DNA of 64,000 bases from Desulfuromonas sp. CSMB_57 (lineage in GTDB: Bacteria > Desulfobacterota > Desulfuromonadia > Desulfuromonadales > Syntrophotaleaceae): NCBI RefSeq assembly GCF_020194955.2, contig NZ_JAFCIY020000006.1, forward strand, positions 186,001 through 250,000, read 5' to 3'. Shown here piece after piece: positions 7,418-15,602 of the stretch. The position numbers and the translations under genes are program-made. Position 1 is the stretch's first letter. The number at the start of each line of letters is the position of its first letter. The notes beneath the pieces were generated by a model. The model had not been told where the DNA came from, did no database searches, and was given only the letters and a program-made list of their open reading frames with translations.

Positions 7418-9154
7418 TCAGTTCTGATCTTTTTCGCTCGCTTTGTTCAACGCGCCCTGCAGAATATCGCCAAAGTTGGAGGTAGCGCTTTTCTGGGCGC
7501 CCAGGAAAGCATCCACTTCGGCTTTTTCCCTGCGATCGGCCACATGCTTGATGGACAAGGCAATCTTTTTCTCTTCCGTATCCACGTTCAGCACCACCGC
7601 ATCAAGCGTATCGCCGACCTTGGCGAAGTCCTTGGGCGACTCGACCTTCTCCTTGCTGATCTCGGAGACGTGGATGAGCCCTTCGATGCCTTCCTCAACT
7701 TCCAGGAAAATACCAAAGTCGGTCACGGAAGTCACGTTGCCGCGAATTACCGTACCGGGGGCATACCGCTCCAGTATGGTCTGCCAGGGATCGGAAGCCA
7801 ACTGCTTGATACCCAGAGAGAACCGCTCGTTGTCCTGATCGATATTCAGCACCACGGCGCGCACCACATCACCCTTCTTGAACAATTCGGAGGGATGCTT
7901 GATACGCTTGGTCCAAGACAAGTCGGAGATATGCACCAGGCCATCGATGCCGTCATCCACGCCGACAAAGATCCCGAAGTCGGTGATATTCTTGACCTGG
8001 CCTTCGATGATGGTGCCGATGGGGAATTTTTCGCCGATCACTTCCCAAGGATTGCGCTCGACCTGCTTGAGGCCCAGGGAGATGCGCCGATTGGCCACAT
8101 CCACCGCGAGCACCACGGACTCGACTTCGTCCCCGATATTCAGCATCTTGCTGGGATGCTTGACGCGCTTGGTCCAGCTCATTTCGCTGACGTGGATCAG
8201 GCCTTCCACCCCTTCCTCGAGTTCGATGAACGCCCCGTAATCCGTCAGGCTGACCACCTTGCCGGTGACCCGGGTATCCGTCGGGAAACGCTCGGCGACA
8301 CTCAGCCAGGGGTCGGGCGTCATCTGTTTCAGGCCCAGGGAGACGCGCTCCTTTTCACGGTCGAACTTGAGGACCTTGACCCGAATCTTGTCGCCGACGG
8401 CCAGCACATCGGAAGGATGCGCCACACGGCCCCAGGACATGTCGGTAATATGCAGCAACCCGTCGATACCACCCAGATCGATGAAAGCCCCGTAGTCGGT
8501 GAGATTCTTGACCACGCCGTCGAGTTCCTGACCTTCGGCCAGGGTTCCGAGAGTATCCTTGCGCAGGCTTTCACGCTGATCTTCCAGCAGCACCCGGCGC
8601 GAAAGAACGATGTTGCCGCGCCGTTTGTTCAGCTTGATAATCTTGAACTGGAAGGTTTCTCCCAGCATCTTGTCCAGATTCCGCACCGGCCGCAGATCCA
8701 CTTGAGAGCCGGGCAGGAAGGCGTTCACGCCGATATCGACGGACAGACCACCCTTGATACGGGCAGCGATACGGCCTTCGACCACGGCGCCTTCTTCAAG
8801 GTTGTTCCAGACCTTCTGCCGATCGGCTTTTTCCTTGGAAAGACCGATGAGCCCGTTTTCGTTTTCACTGCGCTCGAACAGGACGTCGATGCGGTCGCCG
8901 ACCTTAACGTTGATCTGACCGCTCTCGTCCATGAACTCACTGATGGGAATCATGCCCTCGGACTTGTAACCGACATCGACGATGACGGAATCGCCGACAA
9001 TCTGCAGCACGGTTCCTTCCACCACATCGCCGACATTGAGTTCCTTCATGCTGCTTTCAAACAGCTCGCTGAAACTCATCTCCCCATCATCGAACTCGTC
9101 GTCCATGAAGTTGTTGCCGTTCTTACCCTGGATTGTTTCGTTGCTTTCCACCAT
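7418..9154 (-). CDS. rpsA: 30S ribosomal protein S1
   Basis: Binds mRNA on the small subunit and helps initiation. 578 residues from ATG 9154, with about six S1 RNA-binding repeats: recurring blocks such as VVKNLTDYGAFIDLGGIDGL, VVSLTDYGAFIELEEGVEGL, VKNITDFGIFVGVDDGIDGL and VTSVTDFGIFLEVEEGIEGL. The N-terminus begins with an acidic stretch before the first repeat. AGGGGG lies upstream of the chosen ATG. An earlier in-frame start at 9226 would run through two upstream hairpins and is unlikely. Confidence 0.97.
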   Translation of the reverse strand: MVESNETIQGKNGNNFMDDEFDDGEMSFSELFESSMKELNVGDVVEGTVLQIVGDSVIVDVGYKSEGMIPISEFMDESGQINVKVGDRIDVLFERSENENGLIGLSKEKADRQKVWNNLEEGAVVEGRIAARIKGGLSVDIGVNAFLPGSQVDLRPVRNLDKMLGETFQFKIIKLNKRRGNIVLSRRVLLEDQRESLRKDTLGTLAEGQELDGVVKNLTDYGAFIDLGGIDGLLHITDMSWGRVAHPSDVLAVGDKIRVKVLKFDREKERVSLGLKQMTPDPWLSVAERFPTDTRVTGKVVSLTDYGAFIELEEGVEGLIHVSEMSWTKRVKHPSKMLNIGDEVESVVLAVDVANRRISLGLKQVERNPWEVIGEKFPIGTIIEGQVKNITDFGIFVGVDDGIDGLVHISDLSWTKRIKHPSELFKKGDVVRAVVLNIDQDNERFSLGIKQLASDPWQTILERYAPGTVIRGNVTSVTDFGIFLEVEEGIEGLIHVSEISKEKVESPKDFAKVGDTLDAVVLNVDTEEKKIALSIKHVADRREKAEVDAFLGAQKSATSNFGDILQGALNKASEKDQN

Positions 9155-9181
9155 TAACAAACGTACCCCCTGACAATTTTC

Positions 9182-9214
9182 CTGTCGCCCTGCGACAGCA
9201 TGACCTCTGGTCAT
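9182..9214 (-). promoter_or_regulatory. Twin hairpins in the rpsA leader
   Basis: CTGTCGC/GCGACAG (9182-9198, 3-nt loop) and ATGACC/GGTCAT (9200-9214, 3-nt loop) sit side by side just upstream of the rpsA ribosome-binding site. S1 mRNAs are autoregulated through structured leaders in E. coli; a similar role is an inference only. Confidence 0.35.
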
Positions 9215-9257
9215 TTTGACGGTCAACCTAGCATGAAATTCTTAAAAAAACAAACAA

Positions 9258-10097
9258 TTATTTGCGGATGGCCGAAACCCGTTCCACGACCTGGTCGATG
9301 ATCCAGCGCGGGGTCGAGGCGCCGGCGGTGATGCCCACCGTTTCCACCCCCTCGAACCACTCATCCCGGATCTGCTCGGCGGTCTCCACGTGGTAGGTGC
9401 GTGATTGCAGCGCTTCGCAGATCTGAGCCAGGCGGGTGGTGTTGGCGCTGTTGAAGCCGCCGACGACCAGCATCAGGTCGGCTTCCAGGGCAATTTTGCG
9501 GGCTTCATCCTGGCGCACCGAGGTGGCATCGCAGATGGTGTTGAAAACCCTCACCTCTTTGCTCTTTTCCAGGCACACCGCCGCAACCTGGCAAAGGTTC
9601 TGAAAGGACTGGGTGGTCTGGGCCACCACTCCGACCTTGGCCTTGCGCGGCAGGCGTTGCGCCTCGCGCGAATCGGCGACCACGAATACTTCCCCGCCGC
9701 GGGTATAGGAAATGATGCCCTGCACTTCCGGATGATCCTTTTCTCCGACCAACACCACGGAATAGCCTTCATTGCAGAGCATGGTGGCATAATCCTGGGC
9801 CTTTTTCACAAAGGGGCAGGTCGCGTCGATGATACTGAGCTGGCGGTTGTGAATCTCCTCCAGTTCCGCGGCGGTGATGCCGTGGGAACGGATAATCACC
9901 GCGCCCTCCTCGATGTCCTGAACCTTGTGAATGACTTTGACGCCCTTTTCCTCGAGCTTTTTGACCACCTGGGGGCTGTGAATAATGGGTCCCAGGGAGC
10001 AGATGCAGGGATATTCGCCGGCCGCTTCAAAAGCCAGATTGGTGGCACGCTTGACGCCGAAACAGAAACCGGCGCTGTCAGCCAGGATGATCTTCAT
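9258..10097 (-). CDS. ispH: 4-hydroxy-3-methylbut-2-enyl diphosphate reductase
   Basis: Last enzyme of the MEP isoprenoid pathway, reducing HMBPP to IPP and DMAPP with a [4Fe-4S] cluster. 279 residues with the three cluster cysteines in conserved context: GFCFGVKRA (C12), DATCPFVKKA (near 95) and ICDATSVRQDEA (near 193), plus the SHGI motif at 69-72 region. The ATG overlaps the cmk stop by four bases, so translation is probably coupled. Dxr of the same pathway is encoded at 43.1 kb. Confidence 0.97.
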   Translation of the reverse strand: MKIILADSAGFCFGVKRATNLAFEAAGEYPCICSLGPIIHSPQVVKKLEEKGVKVIHKVQDIEEGAVIIRSHGITAAELEEIHNRQLSIIDATCPFVKKAQDYATMLCNEGYSVVLVGEKDHPEVQGIISYTRGGEVFVVADSREAQRLPRKAKVGVVAQTTQSFQNLCQVAAVCLEKSKEVRVFNTICDATSVRQDEARKIALEADLMLVVGGFNSANTTRLAQICEALQSRTYHVETAEQIRDEWFEGVETVGITAGASTPRWIIDQVVERVSAIRK

Positions 10098-10801
10098 GGG
10101 ACGGTCCTTTCCAAGGCCGTTCCGGACCGCTCCACCTGACCCTGCACGACCGCCAGGATTCGTTCCAGAACCTGCTCTATATTCAAATGCGTGGTATCGA
10201 TGGCCACGGCGTCCTCGGCCTGCACCAGGGGCGCATGCTCCCGGGAACTGTCGGCGGCATCGCGAGCCATGACGTCGGCGACGGTCTGATCCAGATTGAC
10301 CTCCAATCCTTTGGCCTGCAGTTCGGCACAGCGCCGCCGGGCCCGCTCAACGGGATCGGCTTGAAGAAAGATTTTCACCTCGGCCTCGGGAAAGACCACC
10401 GTGCCGATGTCGCGACCTTCCAAAACCACGCCGCCGCCCGCGCCCATCTGCCGCTGCAGGGTCAGCATGGCACGGCGCACGCCGGGCAGGGCCGAAACTT
10501 GCGAAGTCCGCATACTGTTTTCCGGGGTCCGGATGGCTTCGGTGACATCCTCGCCGTCGAGCAGCACCCTTTCCTGGCCGTCGTTGCGCAGAAACTCCAG
10601 TCGCAGGCCACGGCAAAGCCGGACCAGGGCTTCCTCGTCGGTCAGGTCGACACCCCTGCGCCGGGCAGCCAAGGCCACGCAGCGATACATGGCCCCGGTA
10701 TCGATGTTCACGTAATTCAACCTGTGCGCCAGCAGCCGGCTCAGGGTGCTTTTACCTACCCCGGAGGGACCGTCGATGGCGATGATCATTTTTTTTTGCA
10801 T
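10094..10801 (-). CDS. cmk: Cytidylate kinase
   Basis: Phosphorylates CMP and dCMP with ATP. 235 residues with the P-loop DGPSGVGKST (about 9-18), INIDTGAMYR-like segment NIDTGAMYRCVAL, and the family motif GRDIGTVVFPEAEVK with R binding CMP, then RARRRCAEL lid. Length is normal. It lies between aroA and ispH, the usual cmk-ispH-rpsA arrangement; the start is ATG 10801. Confidence 0.96.
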   Translation of the reverse strand: MQKKMIIAIDGPSGVGKSTLSRLLAHRLNYVNIDTGAMYRCVALAARRRGVDLTDEEALVRLCRGLRLEFLRNDGQERVLLDGEDVTEAIRTPENSMRTSQVSALPGVRRAMLTLQRQMGAGGGVVLEGRDIGTVVFPEAEVKIFLQADPVERARRRCAELQAKGLEVNLDQTVADVMARDAADSSREHAPLVQAEDAVAIDTTHLNIEQVLERILAVVQGQVERSGTALERTVP

Positions 10802-10840
10802 GAAGGAAATCCTGTCGTGCTGCGACCCGGAGTCGGCGAC

Positions 10841-12133
10841 TCAGAGTTCGCGGCTTTGTTCGAGCAACTGCCAGAAACCGGGAAAGGAGGTTTCGGTGCA
10901 ATCCGTATCGACAATGGTCACCGGTTCCGCGACTCCCAAGGCCGCCACCGCCATGCTCATGGCGATGCGATGATCGCCGTGGGAGGAGGCCGTCCCGCCG
11001 CCGAGGGCAACGCCGCCCCGAATGGCCATGCCGTCTTCCAGGGCCGTGACCTGTGCCCCGAGGCCGCCCAGTTCGGCGGTCATGGCCGCGATGCGGTCGG
11101 TTTCCTTGACCCGCAACTCGCGAGCATCGCGAATCACCGTCTCGCCTTCGGCAAAAGCCGCCGCCACGGCGATGACGGGAAATTCGTCGATGGCCCTGGG
11201 CACCAGGTCACCGCCGATTTCAATCCCCCGCAAATGGCTGCTGCGCACCAGGATATCGGCCACCGGCTCCCCGGAGCATTCCCGTTGATTCTGTAACTCC
11301 AGGCTCCCTCCCATGGCCAGCAGAATATCGATGATGCCGCTGCGGGTGGGATTGACCCCCACATGGCGGATCAGCAGTTCCGATCCGGGCCGAATCAGGG
11401 CGGCCACCATGAAAAAGGCCGCCGAGGAAATATCCCCCGGCACCTCGACCTCGCGCCCCTCAAGGTGCCGGCCCGGGATTAATCGGGCACCCGTGGCCAA
11501 GGATTCGAGGCGGGCCCCGAAATAGCGCAGCATGCGCTCACTGTGATCCCGGGACAGATGGGGTTCGTGGACCACCGTTTCGCCCTCGGCATACAGTCCG
11601 GCCAAAAGCAGGGCCGACTTGATCTGGGCGCTGGCAACCTGGCTTTGATGGGAAATCCCCTGCAGGGCCGTGCCGCGGATGGCCAAGGGCGCCAATTCGC
11701 CGCCGTTGCGACCCCAGATCTGGCCGCCCATGCGTGTCAGGGGTTCCACCACCCGCTTCATGGGCCGCCGCCGCAGGTACCGATCGCCGGTCAGCACGGT
11801 GAAAAAACGTTGTCCGGCAAGCAGGCCCGTCATCAACCGCATGGTGGTGCCCGAATTGCCGCAATCCAACACCCCGTCGGGCTCCCGCAGGCCGTGCAGA
11901 CCGACCCCGTGGATCAGCAGACTGCCATCGGCCGGCTCTTCGATCCGGACGCCCATGGCGCGAAAGGCCTGCAGGGTCGCCAGATTGTCTTCTCCGCGCA
12001 GCAAGCCCCGGACCCGGGTCGTGCCGGTCGCCAGGGAGCCGAGCATGATGGACCGGTGGGAAATGGACTTGTCCCCCGGAACCCTGATTTCGCCGCGCAG
12101 GCGGCCGCCGCCCGTTACCATCTGCTGTTTCAT
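10841..12133 (-). CDS. aroA: 3-phosphoshikimate 1-carboxyvinyltransferase (EPSP synthase)
   Basis: Sixth step of the shikimate pathway, joining PEP to shikimate 3-phosphate. 430 residues from ATG 12133 (GAGGG just upstream). Signatures: PGDKSISHRSIMLG near residue 20, LDCGNSGTTMRLMTGLLAG near 92, and VKETDRIAAMTAELGGLGA near 340. The upstream in-frame extension to 12205 runs across a terminator-like hairpin and is rejected. It follows tyrA by 84 bp. Confidence 0.96.
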   Translation of the reverse strand: MKQQMVTGGGRLRGEIRVPGDKSISHRSIMLGSLATGTTRVRGLLRGEDNLATLQAFRAMGVRIEEPADGSLLIHGVGLHGLREPDGVLDCGNSGTTMRLMTGLLAGQRFFTVLTGDRYLRRRPMKRVVEPLTRMGGQIWGRNGGELAPLAIRGTALQGISHQSQVASAQIKSALLLAGLYAEGETVVHEPHLSRDHSERMLRYFGARLESLATGARLIPGRHLEGREVEVPGDISSAAFFMVAALIRPGSELLIRHVGVNPTRSGIIDILLAMGGSLELQNQRECSGEPVADILVRSSHLRGIEIGGDLVPRAIDEFPVIAVAAAFAEGETVIRDARELRVKETDRIAAMTAELGGLGAQVTALEDGMAIRGGVALGGGTASSHGDHRIAMSMAVAALGVAEPVTIVDTDCTETSFPGFWQLLEQSREL

Positions 12134-12152
12134 CGCACCCTCATGTCTTGCC

Positions 12153-12188
12153 AAAAAGTCCGCAGGTCGGGAAAATCGGACCTGCGGG
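12153..12188 (-). terminator. Hairpin with T run between tyrA and aroA
   Basis: On the minus strand a 9-bp stem (GACCTGCGG with its complement) is formed by 12159-12168 and 12079-type partner 12179-12188, closing a 10-nt loop, and is followed by ACTTTTTGG. This looks like an intrinsic terminator or attenuator between two cotranscribed genes. Confidence 0.55.
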
Positions 12189-12217
12189 ATGAGAAAAAAT
12201 GTCAAAAAATCCAGAAC

Positions 12218-13108
12218 TTACCGGATGGCATCGCGGCGCTGCTTGGAGCGCTGAAAGAATTCATACAGCGCCTCATCCTGCTGACCGGCGATATCCCGTT
12301 TCAATTCGGCCAAGGTCGCCTCAAAAATCTCCAGGGTCTCCAGCAGGGCGGTGCGGTTGCTTATGGCGATATCGCGCCACATGGTGGGATCGGACGAGGC
12401 GATGCGGGTAAAGTCGCGAAACCCGCCGGCGGAAAATCGCAGCACGTCCTCGCCTTCACGACCGCAGGCACTCACCGCGTTGACCAGAGCATAGGCCACC
12501 ATGTGCGGCAGATGGCTGGTCGCCGCCAGCACCCGGTCATGCTGTTCCACATCCATCAGCACCACTTCACTGCCGGCGGTCTGCCACATGCGCGCCACCA
12601 GATCCAGGGCGGCGGCGGCGGTGCGGGCGGTGGGGGTCAGAATACAGCGCCGCCCCTCGTAAAGAGTCGGAAAGGCCGCCGCCGCTCCGCTCTGCTCGGT
12701 GCCAGCTACGGGATGCCCGGGAACAAACTGCACCCCATCGGGAAGGAGAGGTTCGATGGCGGCCACCACCGATGCCTTGACGCTGCCGCCATCGGTGAGA
12801 ACCGCCCCGGATTTCATGTGCGGCAGGGCCCGGGCCGCGACCTGGGGCAGAGTCAGAACCGGCGTGGCCAGAAACACCACATCGGCATCCGCCACCCCGG
12901 CCTCCAGTTCCTGGGTAAACCTGTCGACCACTCCCAAGCTTCGGGCGGTCCGCAGATTTTCCAGTCCACGGCCGATGCCGACCACTTCGCCCACCACCCC
13001 GGCCCGCTTCAGGGCCAGGGCCAGGGAACCGCCGATAAGTCCGACCCCGACGATGGCCAGGCGATCAATCCACAGGGGCGCAACCGGGGTCTGCATGTCA
13101 TTCACCAT
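12218..13108 (-). CDS. tyrA: Prephenate dehydrogenase
   Basis: NAD(P)-dependent oxidative decarboxylation of prephenate toward tyrosine. About 296 residues, starting with the dinucleotide-binding motif AIVGVGLIGGSLALALKRAG, followed by GGSVKASV and HPVAGTEQSGAAAA, which are family signatures; no fused chorismate mutase or ACT domain is visible. Three in-frame ATGs (13117, 13108, 13096) are possible; 13108 has AGGA eight bases upstream and is preferred. It directly follows pheA. Confidence 0.93.
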   Translation of the reverse strand: MVNDMQTPVAPLWIDRLAIVGVGLIGGSLALALKRAGVVGEVVGIGRGLENLRTARSLGVVDRFTQELEAGVADADVVFLATPVLTLPQVAARALPHMKSGAVLTDGGSVKASVVAAIEPLLPDGVQFVPGHPVAGTEQSGAAAAFPTLYEGRRCILTPTARTAAAALDLVARMWQTAGSEVVLMDVEQHDRVLAATSHLPHMVAYALVNAVSACGREGEDVLRFSAGGFRDFTRIASSDPTMWRDIAISNRTALLETLEIFEATLAELKRDIAGQQDEALYEFFQRSKQRRDAIR

Positions 13109-13121
13109 GAAATTCATCCTG

Positions 13122-14195
13122 TCAGGCAGAGCGGGGATAAGAGCCGAGCACCTTGAACTGGCGGCAACAGGCCCGCAACTCCTCCAGTGCTTCGGCGACC
13201 AGGGGTTCGTCCGCATGCCCGTCCAGGTCGACGAAAAAAACGTATTCCCAGGCCTTGGTCTTGATGGGCCGACTCTCGATCTTGGTCAGATTGATATTTC
13301 GACTGCTGAAGGGTGCCAGCATGCGGCACAGTATCCCCGGCTGGTCGGCGATGCTGAACATCAGGGAGGTCTTGTCGCGCCCGCTGGGCTCCGGCATGGT
13401 GCGGCCGATGACCAGAAACCGGGTGTAGTTGTTGGCGTTGTCTTCAATGCGCTTTTTCACCGGCTGCAAGCCGTAAAGGGAGGCCGCAATTTCGCTGGCG
13501 ATGGCCGCCATGCTGCCGTCTTCGGCAGCCATCTGCGCTGCCAGACCGGTGCTGGCCGCCTCCATCAACGGCACCTCCGGCAGATTCTCCTCCAACCAGT
13601 GGCGGCACTGGGCCAGGGCCTGGGGATGGGAGGCCACCTGGCGGACATCCTCCATCCGTCCGGACAGGGACAGCAGATCGTGGGAGATTTCGAGGAGAAT
13701 TTCGGCGATGATCTTCAGATCCGAGGATATGAACATGTCGAGGGTGTGGGAAACCACCCCTTCGTTGGAATTCTCCACCGGCACCACCCCGTAGGGCGCG
13801 CGACCGCGCAACACATCTTCAAACACACCGGGGATGCTTTTCTGGGGCACCAGTTGCGCCGAAAATCCGAATTGGCGCAAGGCCGCCTGATGGGTGAAGG
13901 TGGCGGGCGGTCCGAGAAAGGCGACCTTGATGGGCTGCTCCAGGGACAGGGAGGCGGAAATGATCTCCCGGTAGACCCGGCGCACGGCATCATCGGGAAA
14001 GGGTCCGCGGTTGCGGGTCGTCAGACGCTCGAAGACTTCCAGTTCCCGACCCGGAACATAGAATTCCAGACCCTGCCCGGCCTTGGCATGGCCCACCGCC
14101 AAGGCCACTTCGGCACGCTGGTTGAGTAATTCGAGAATCTGATCGTCGATGGCATCTATCTGCCGCCGCAGGGAAGGTAGGTCTCGATTATTCAC
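13122..14195 (-). CDS. pheA: Bifunctional chorismate mutase / prephenate dehydratase (P-protein)
   Basis: Converts chorismate to prephenate and then phenylpyruvate. 357 residues in three parts: AroQ-type chorismate mutase (about 1-85: LRRQIDAIDDQILELLNQRA), prephenate dehydratase (about 92-270: FLGPPATFTHQAA, VVPVENSNEGVV, and the TRFLVIGR triad), and a C-terminal ACT domain (about 275-350) with the ESRP phenylalanine-binding motif (TKIESRPIK), so feedback inhibition by Phe is expected. It is the first gene of the minus-strand cluster, divergent from the aminotransferase. Confidence 0.96.
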   Translation of the reverse strand: MNNRDLPSLRRQIDAIDDQILELLNQRAEVALAVGHAKAGQGLEFYVPGRELEVFERLTTRNRGPFPDDAVRRVYREIISASLSLEQPIKVAFLGPPATFTHQAALRQFGFSAQLVPQKSIPGVFEDVLRGRAPYGVVPVENSNEGVVSHTLDMFISSDLKIIAEILLEISHDLLSLSGRMEDVRQVASHPQALAQCRHWLEENLPEVPLMEAASTGLAAQMAAEDGSMAAIASEIAASLYGLQPVKKRIEDNANNYTRFLVIGRTMPEPSGRDKTSLMFSIADQPGILCRMLAPFSSRNINLTKIESRPIKTKAWEYVFFVDLDGHADEPLVAEALEELRACCRQFKVLGSYPRSA

Positions 14196-14288
14196 GGTTT
14201 TCGGGCTCCATGCGCAATGACTTGAGCAGGTTAGGTTATCTTATCAAGGACAAAAATGCAAACTAAAGTCCGGCCTGACCGCGGACTC

Positions 14289-14317
14289 TTGACCCGGAAG
14301 TCGCCTGCCGCTACACT
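14289..14317 (+). promoter_or_regulatory. Promoter for the aminotransferase gene
   Basis: TTGACC (14289-14294), 17-bp spacer, TACACT (14312-14317). It lies 55 bp before the aminotransferase ATG on its strand. Confidence 0.55.
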
Positions 14318-14371
14318 GCGCCCATCCATGACCATGCAGTTTTTTTGTCGTTCAGCCCTTTGGGAGGACCC

Positions 14372-15565
14372 ATGACCATTTCCGCCAAAGTCGCCGATTG
14401 CATCGAGCGGGCTTCCTGGATTCGCAAGATGTTCGAGGAGGGCAACCGCCTGCGGGCCATCCATGGTGAAGACCAGGTTTTCGACTTCACCCTGGGCAAT
14501 CCGGACACGGAGCCGCCGCCGGCTTTTCACCAGGAATTGTTACGCCTGGCCCAGAATCCGCCGCCGGGCATGCATCGCTACATGAGCAATGCCGGTTATG
14601 CCGAAACCCGCGCGGCCGTGGCGGCGCATCTGTCCCGCCAGACGTTGCGGCCGGTTTCCGCCGAGCAGGTGATCATGACCTGCGGCGCCGGCGGCGCACT
14701 CAACGTCGCCTTGAAAACCATCCTCAATCCCGGCGAGGAAGTCATCATCCTGGCGCCCTACTTCGTCGAATACCTGTTTTACATCGACAACCACGGCGGG
14801 GTGCCGAAAATCGTCTGGACCGATCGAGATACTTTTCAGCCCGACATCGGGGAACTGGACAAAGCCATCGGTCCCAATACCCGGGCCATCATCGTCAACT
14901 CACCCAACAATCCCACCGGCGCCATTTACCCGGCGGCGAGCCTGCAGGCCCTGGGTGAGCTGCTCGACCGCAAGTCACGGGAGTTGGGCCGCACCATCTA
15001 CGTGCTGTCCGACGAACCCTACGCCCGTCTGGCCTACGATGACGAACCGGTTCCGAACGTGTTCAACCACGTGCGCAATGCGGTCATCATCAACTCCCAT
15101 TCCAAGGATCTGGCTCTGCCCGGAGAGCGCATCGGCTACCTGGCCGCCAACCCGGACATGGATCAGGTCGAGCGTTTCATGGAGGGAGCCATATTCTGCA
15201 ACCGGGTTCTGGGTTTCGTCAACGCCCCGGCCCTGATGCAGCGCCTGGTGACCCGTCTACAGGAGGAAAGCGTCGACATCGCCGCCTACCGGGAAAAACG
15301 CGACCTGCTCTATGAACATCTGAGCGCCTGCGGCTTCCGCATGGTCAAGCCGCGCGGCGGGTTCTATCTGTTTCCCGAGTCGCCCCTGGCGGATGATGTC
15401 GCATTCGCCGCCAAGGCCCTGGAGCACCGCATTCTGGTGGTACCGGGACGCGGTTTCGGCGCGCCGGGCTACTTCCGCATCGCCTACTGCGTCTCCATGG
15501 AGAGCATCCGGCGCAGCCTGCCGGCCTGGGGAAAGCTGGCCGAGCAACTGCAACTCGCCCGCTGA
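14372..15565 (+). CDS. Pyridoxal-phosphate aminotransferase (class I/II)
   Basis: 397 residues of fold-type I aminotransferase. Visible: the glycine-rich PLP phosphate loop MTCGAGGALNVAL, NSPNNPTGAIYP contacting the cofactor ring, and NSHSKDLALPGERIGYLA with the PLP-linked lysine (about 239). GGGAGG precedes the ATG. Substrate is not decided by motifs; a family of this kind in anaerobes is annotated simply as pyridoxal phosphate-dependent aminotransferase. Placed divergent from pheA it could be an aromatic aminotransferase completing Phe/Tyr synthesis, which is inference from position only. Confidence 0.88.
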   Translation: MTISAKVADCIERASWIRKMFEEGNRLRAIHGEDQVFDFTLGNPDTEPPPAFHQELLRLAQNPPPGMHRYMSNAGYAETRAAVAAHLSRQTLRPVSAEQVIMTCGAGGALNVALKTILNPGEEVIILAPYFVEYLFYIDNHGGVPKIVWTDRDTFQPDIGELDKAIGPNTRAIIVNSPNNPTGAIYPAASLQALGELLDRKSRELGRTIYVLSDEPYARLAYDDEPVPNVFNHVRNAVIINSHSKDLALPGERIGYLAANPDMDQVERFMEGAIFCNRVLGFVNAPALMQRLVTRLQEESVDIAAYREKRDLLYEHLSACGFRMVKPRGGFYLFPESPLADDVAFAAKALEHRILVVPGRGFGAPGYFRIAYCVSMESIRRSLPAWGKLAEQLQLAR

Positions 15566-15572
15566 CATCTCA

Positions 15573-15602
15573 AACCCGGAGCTCATGGCTCCGGGTTTTT
15601 TA
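15573..15602 (+). terminator. Intrinsic terminator after the aminotransferase gene
   Basis: AACCCGGAGC (15573-15582) pairs with GCTCCGGGTT (15588-15597) around a 5-nt loop and runs into six or more T. It sits at the convergent junction with recJ. Confidence 0.85.
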
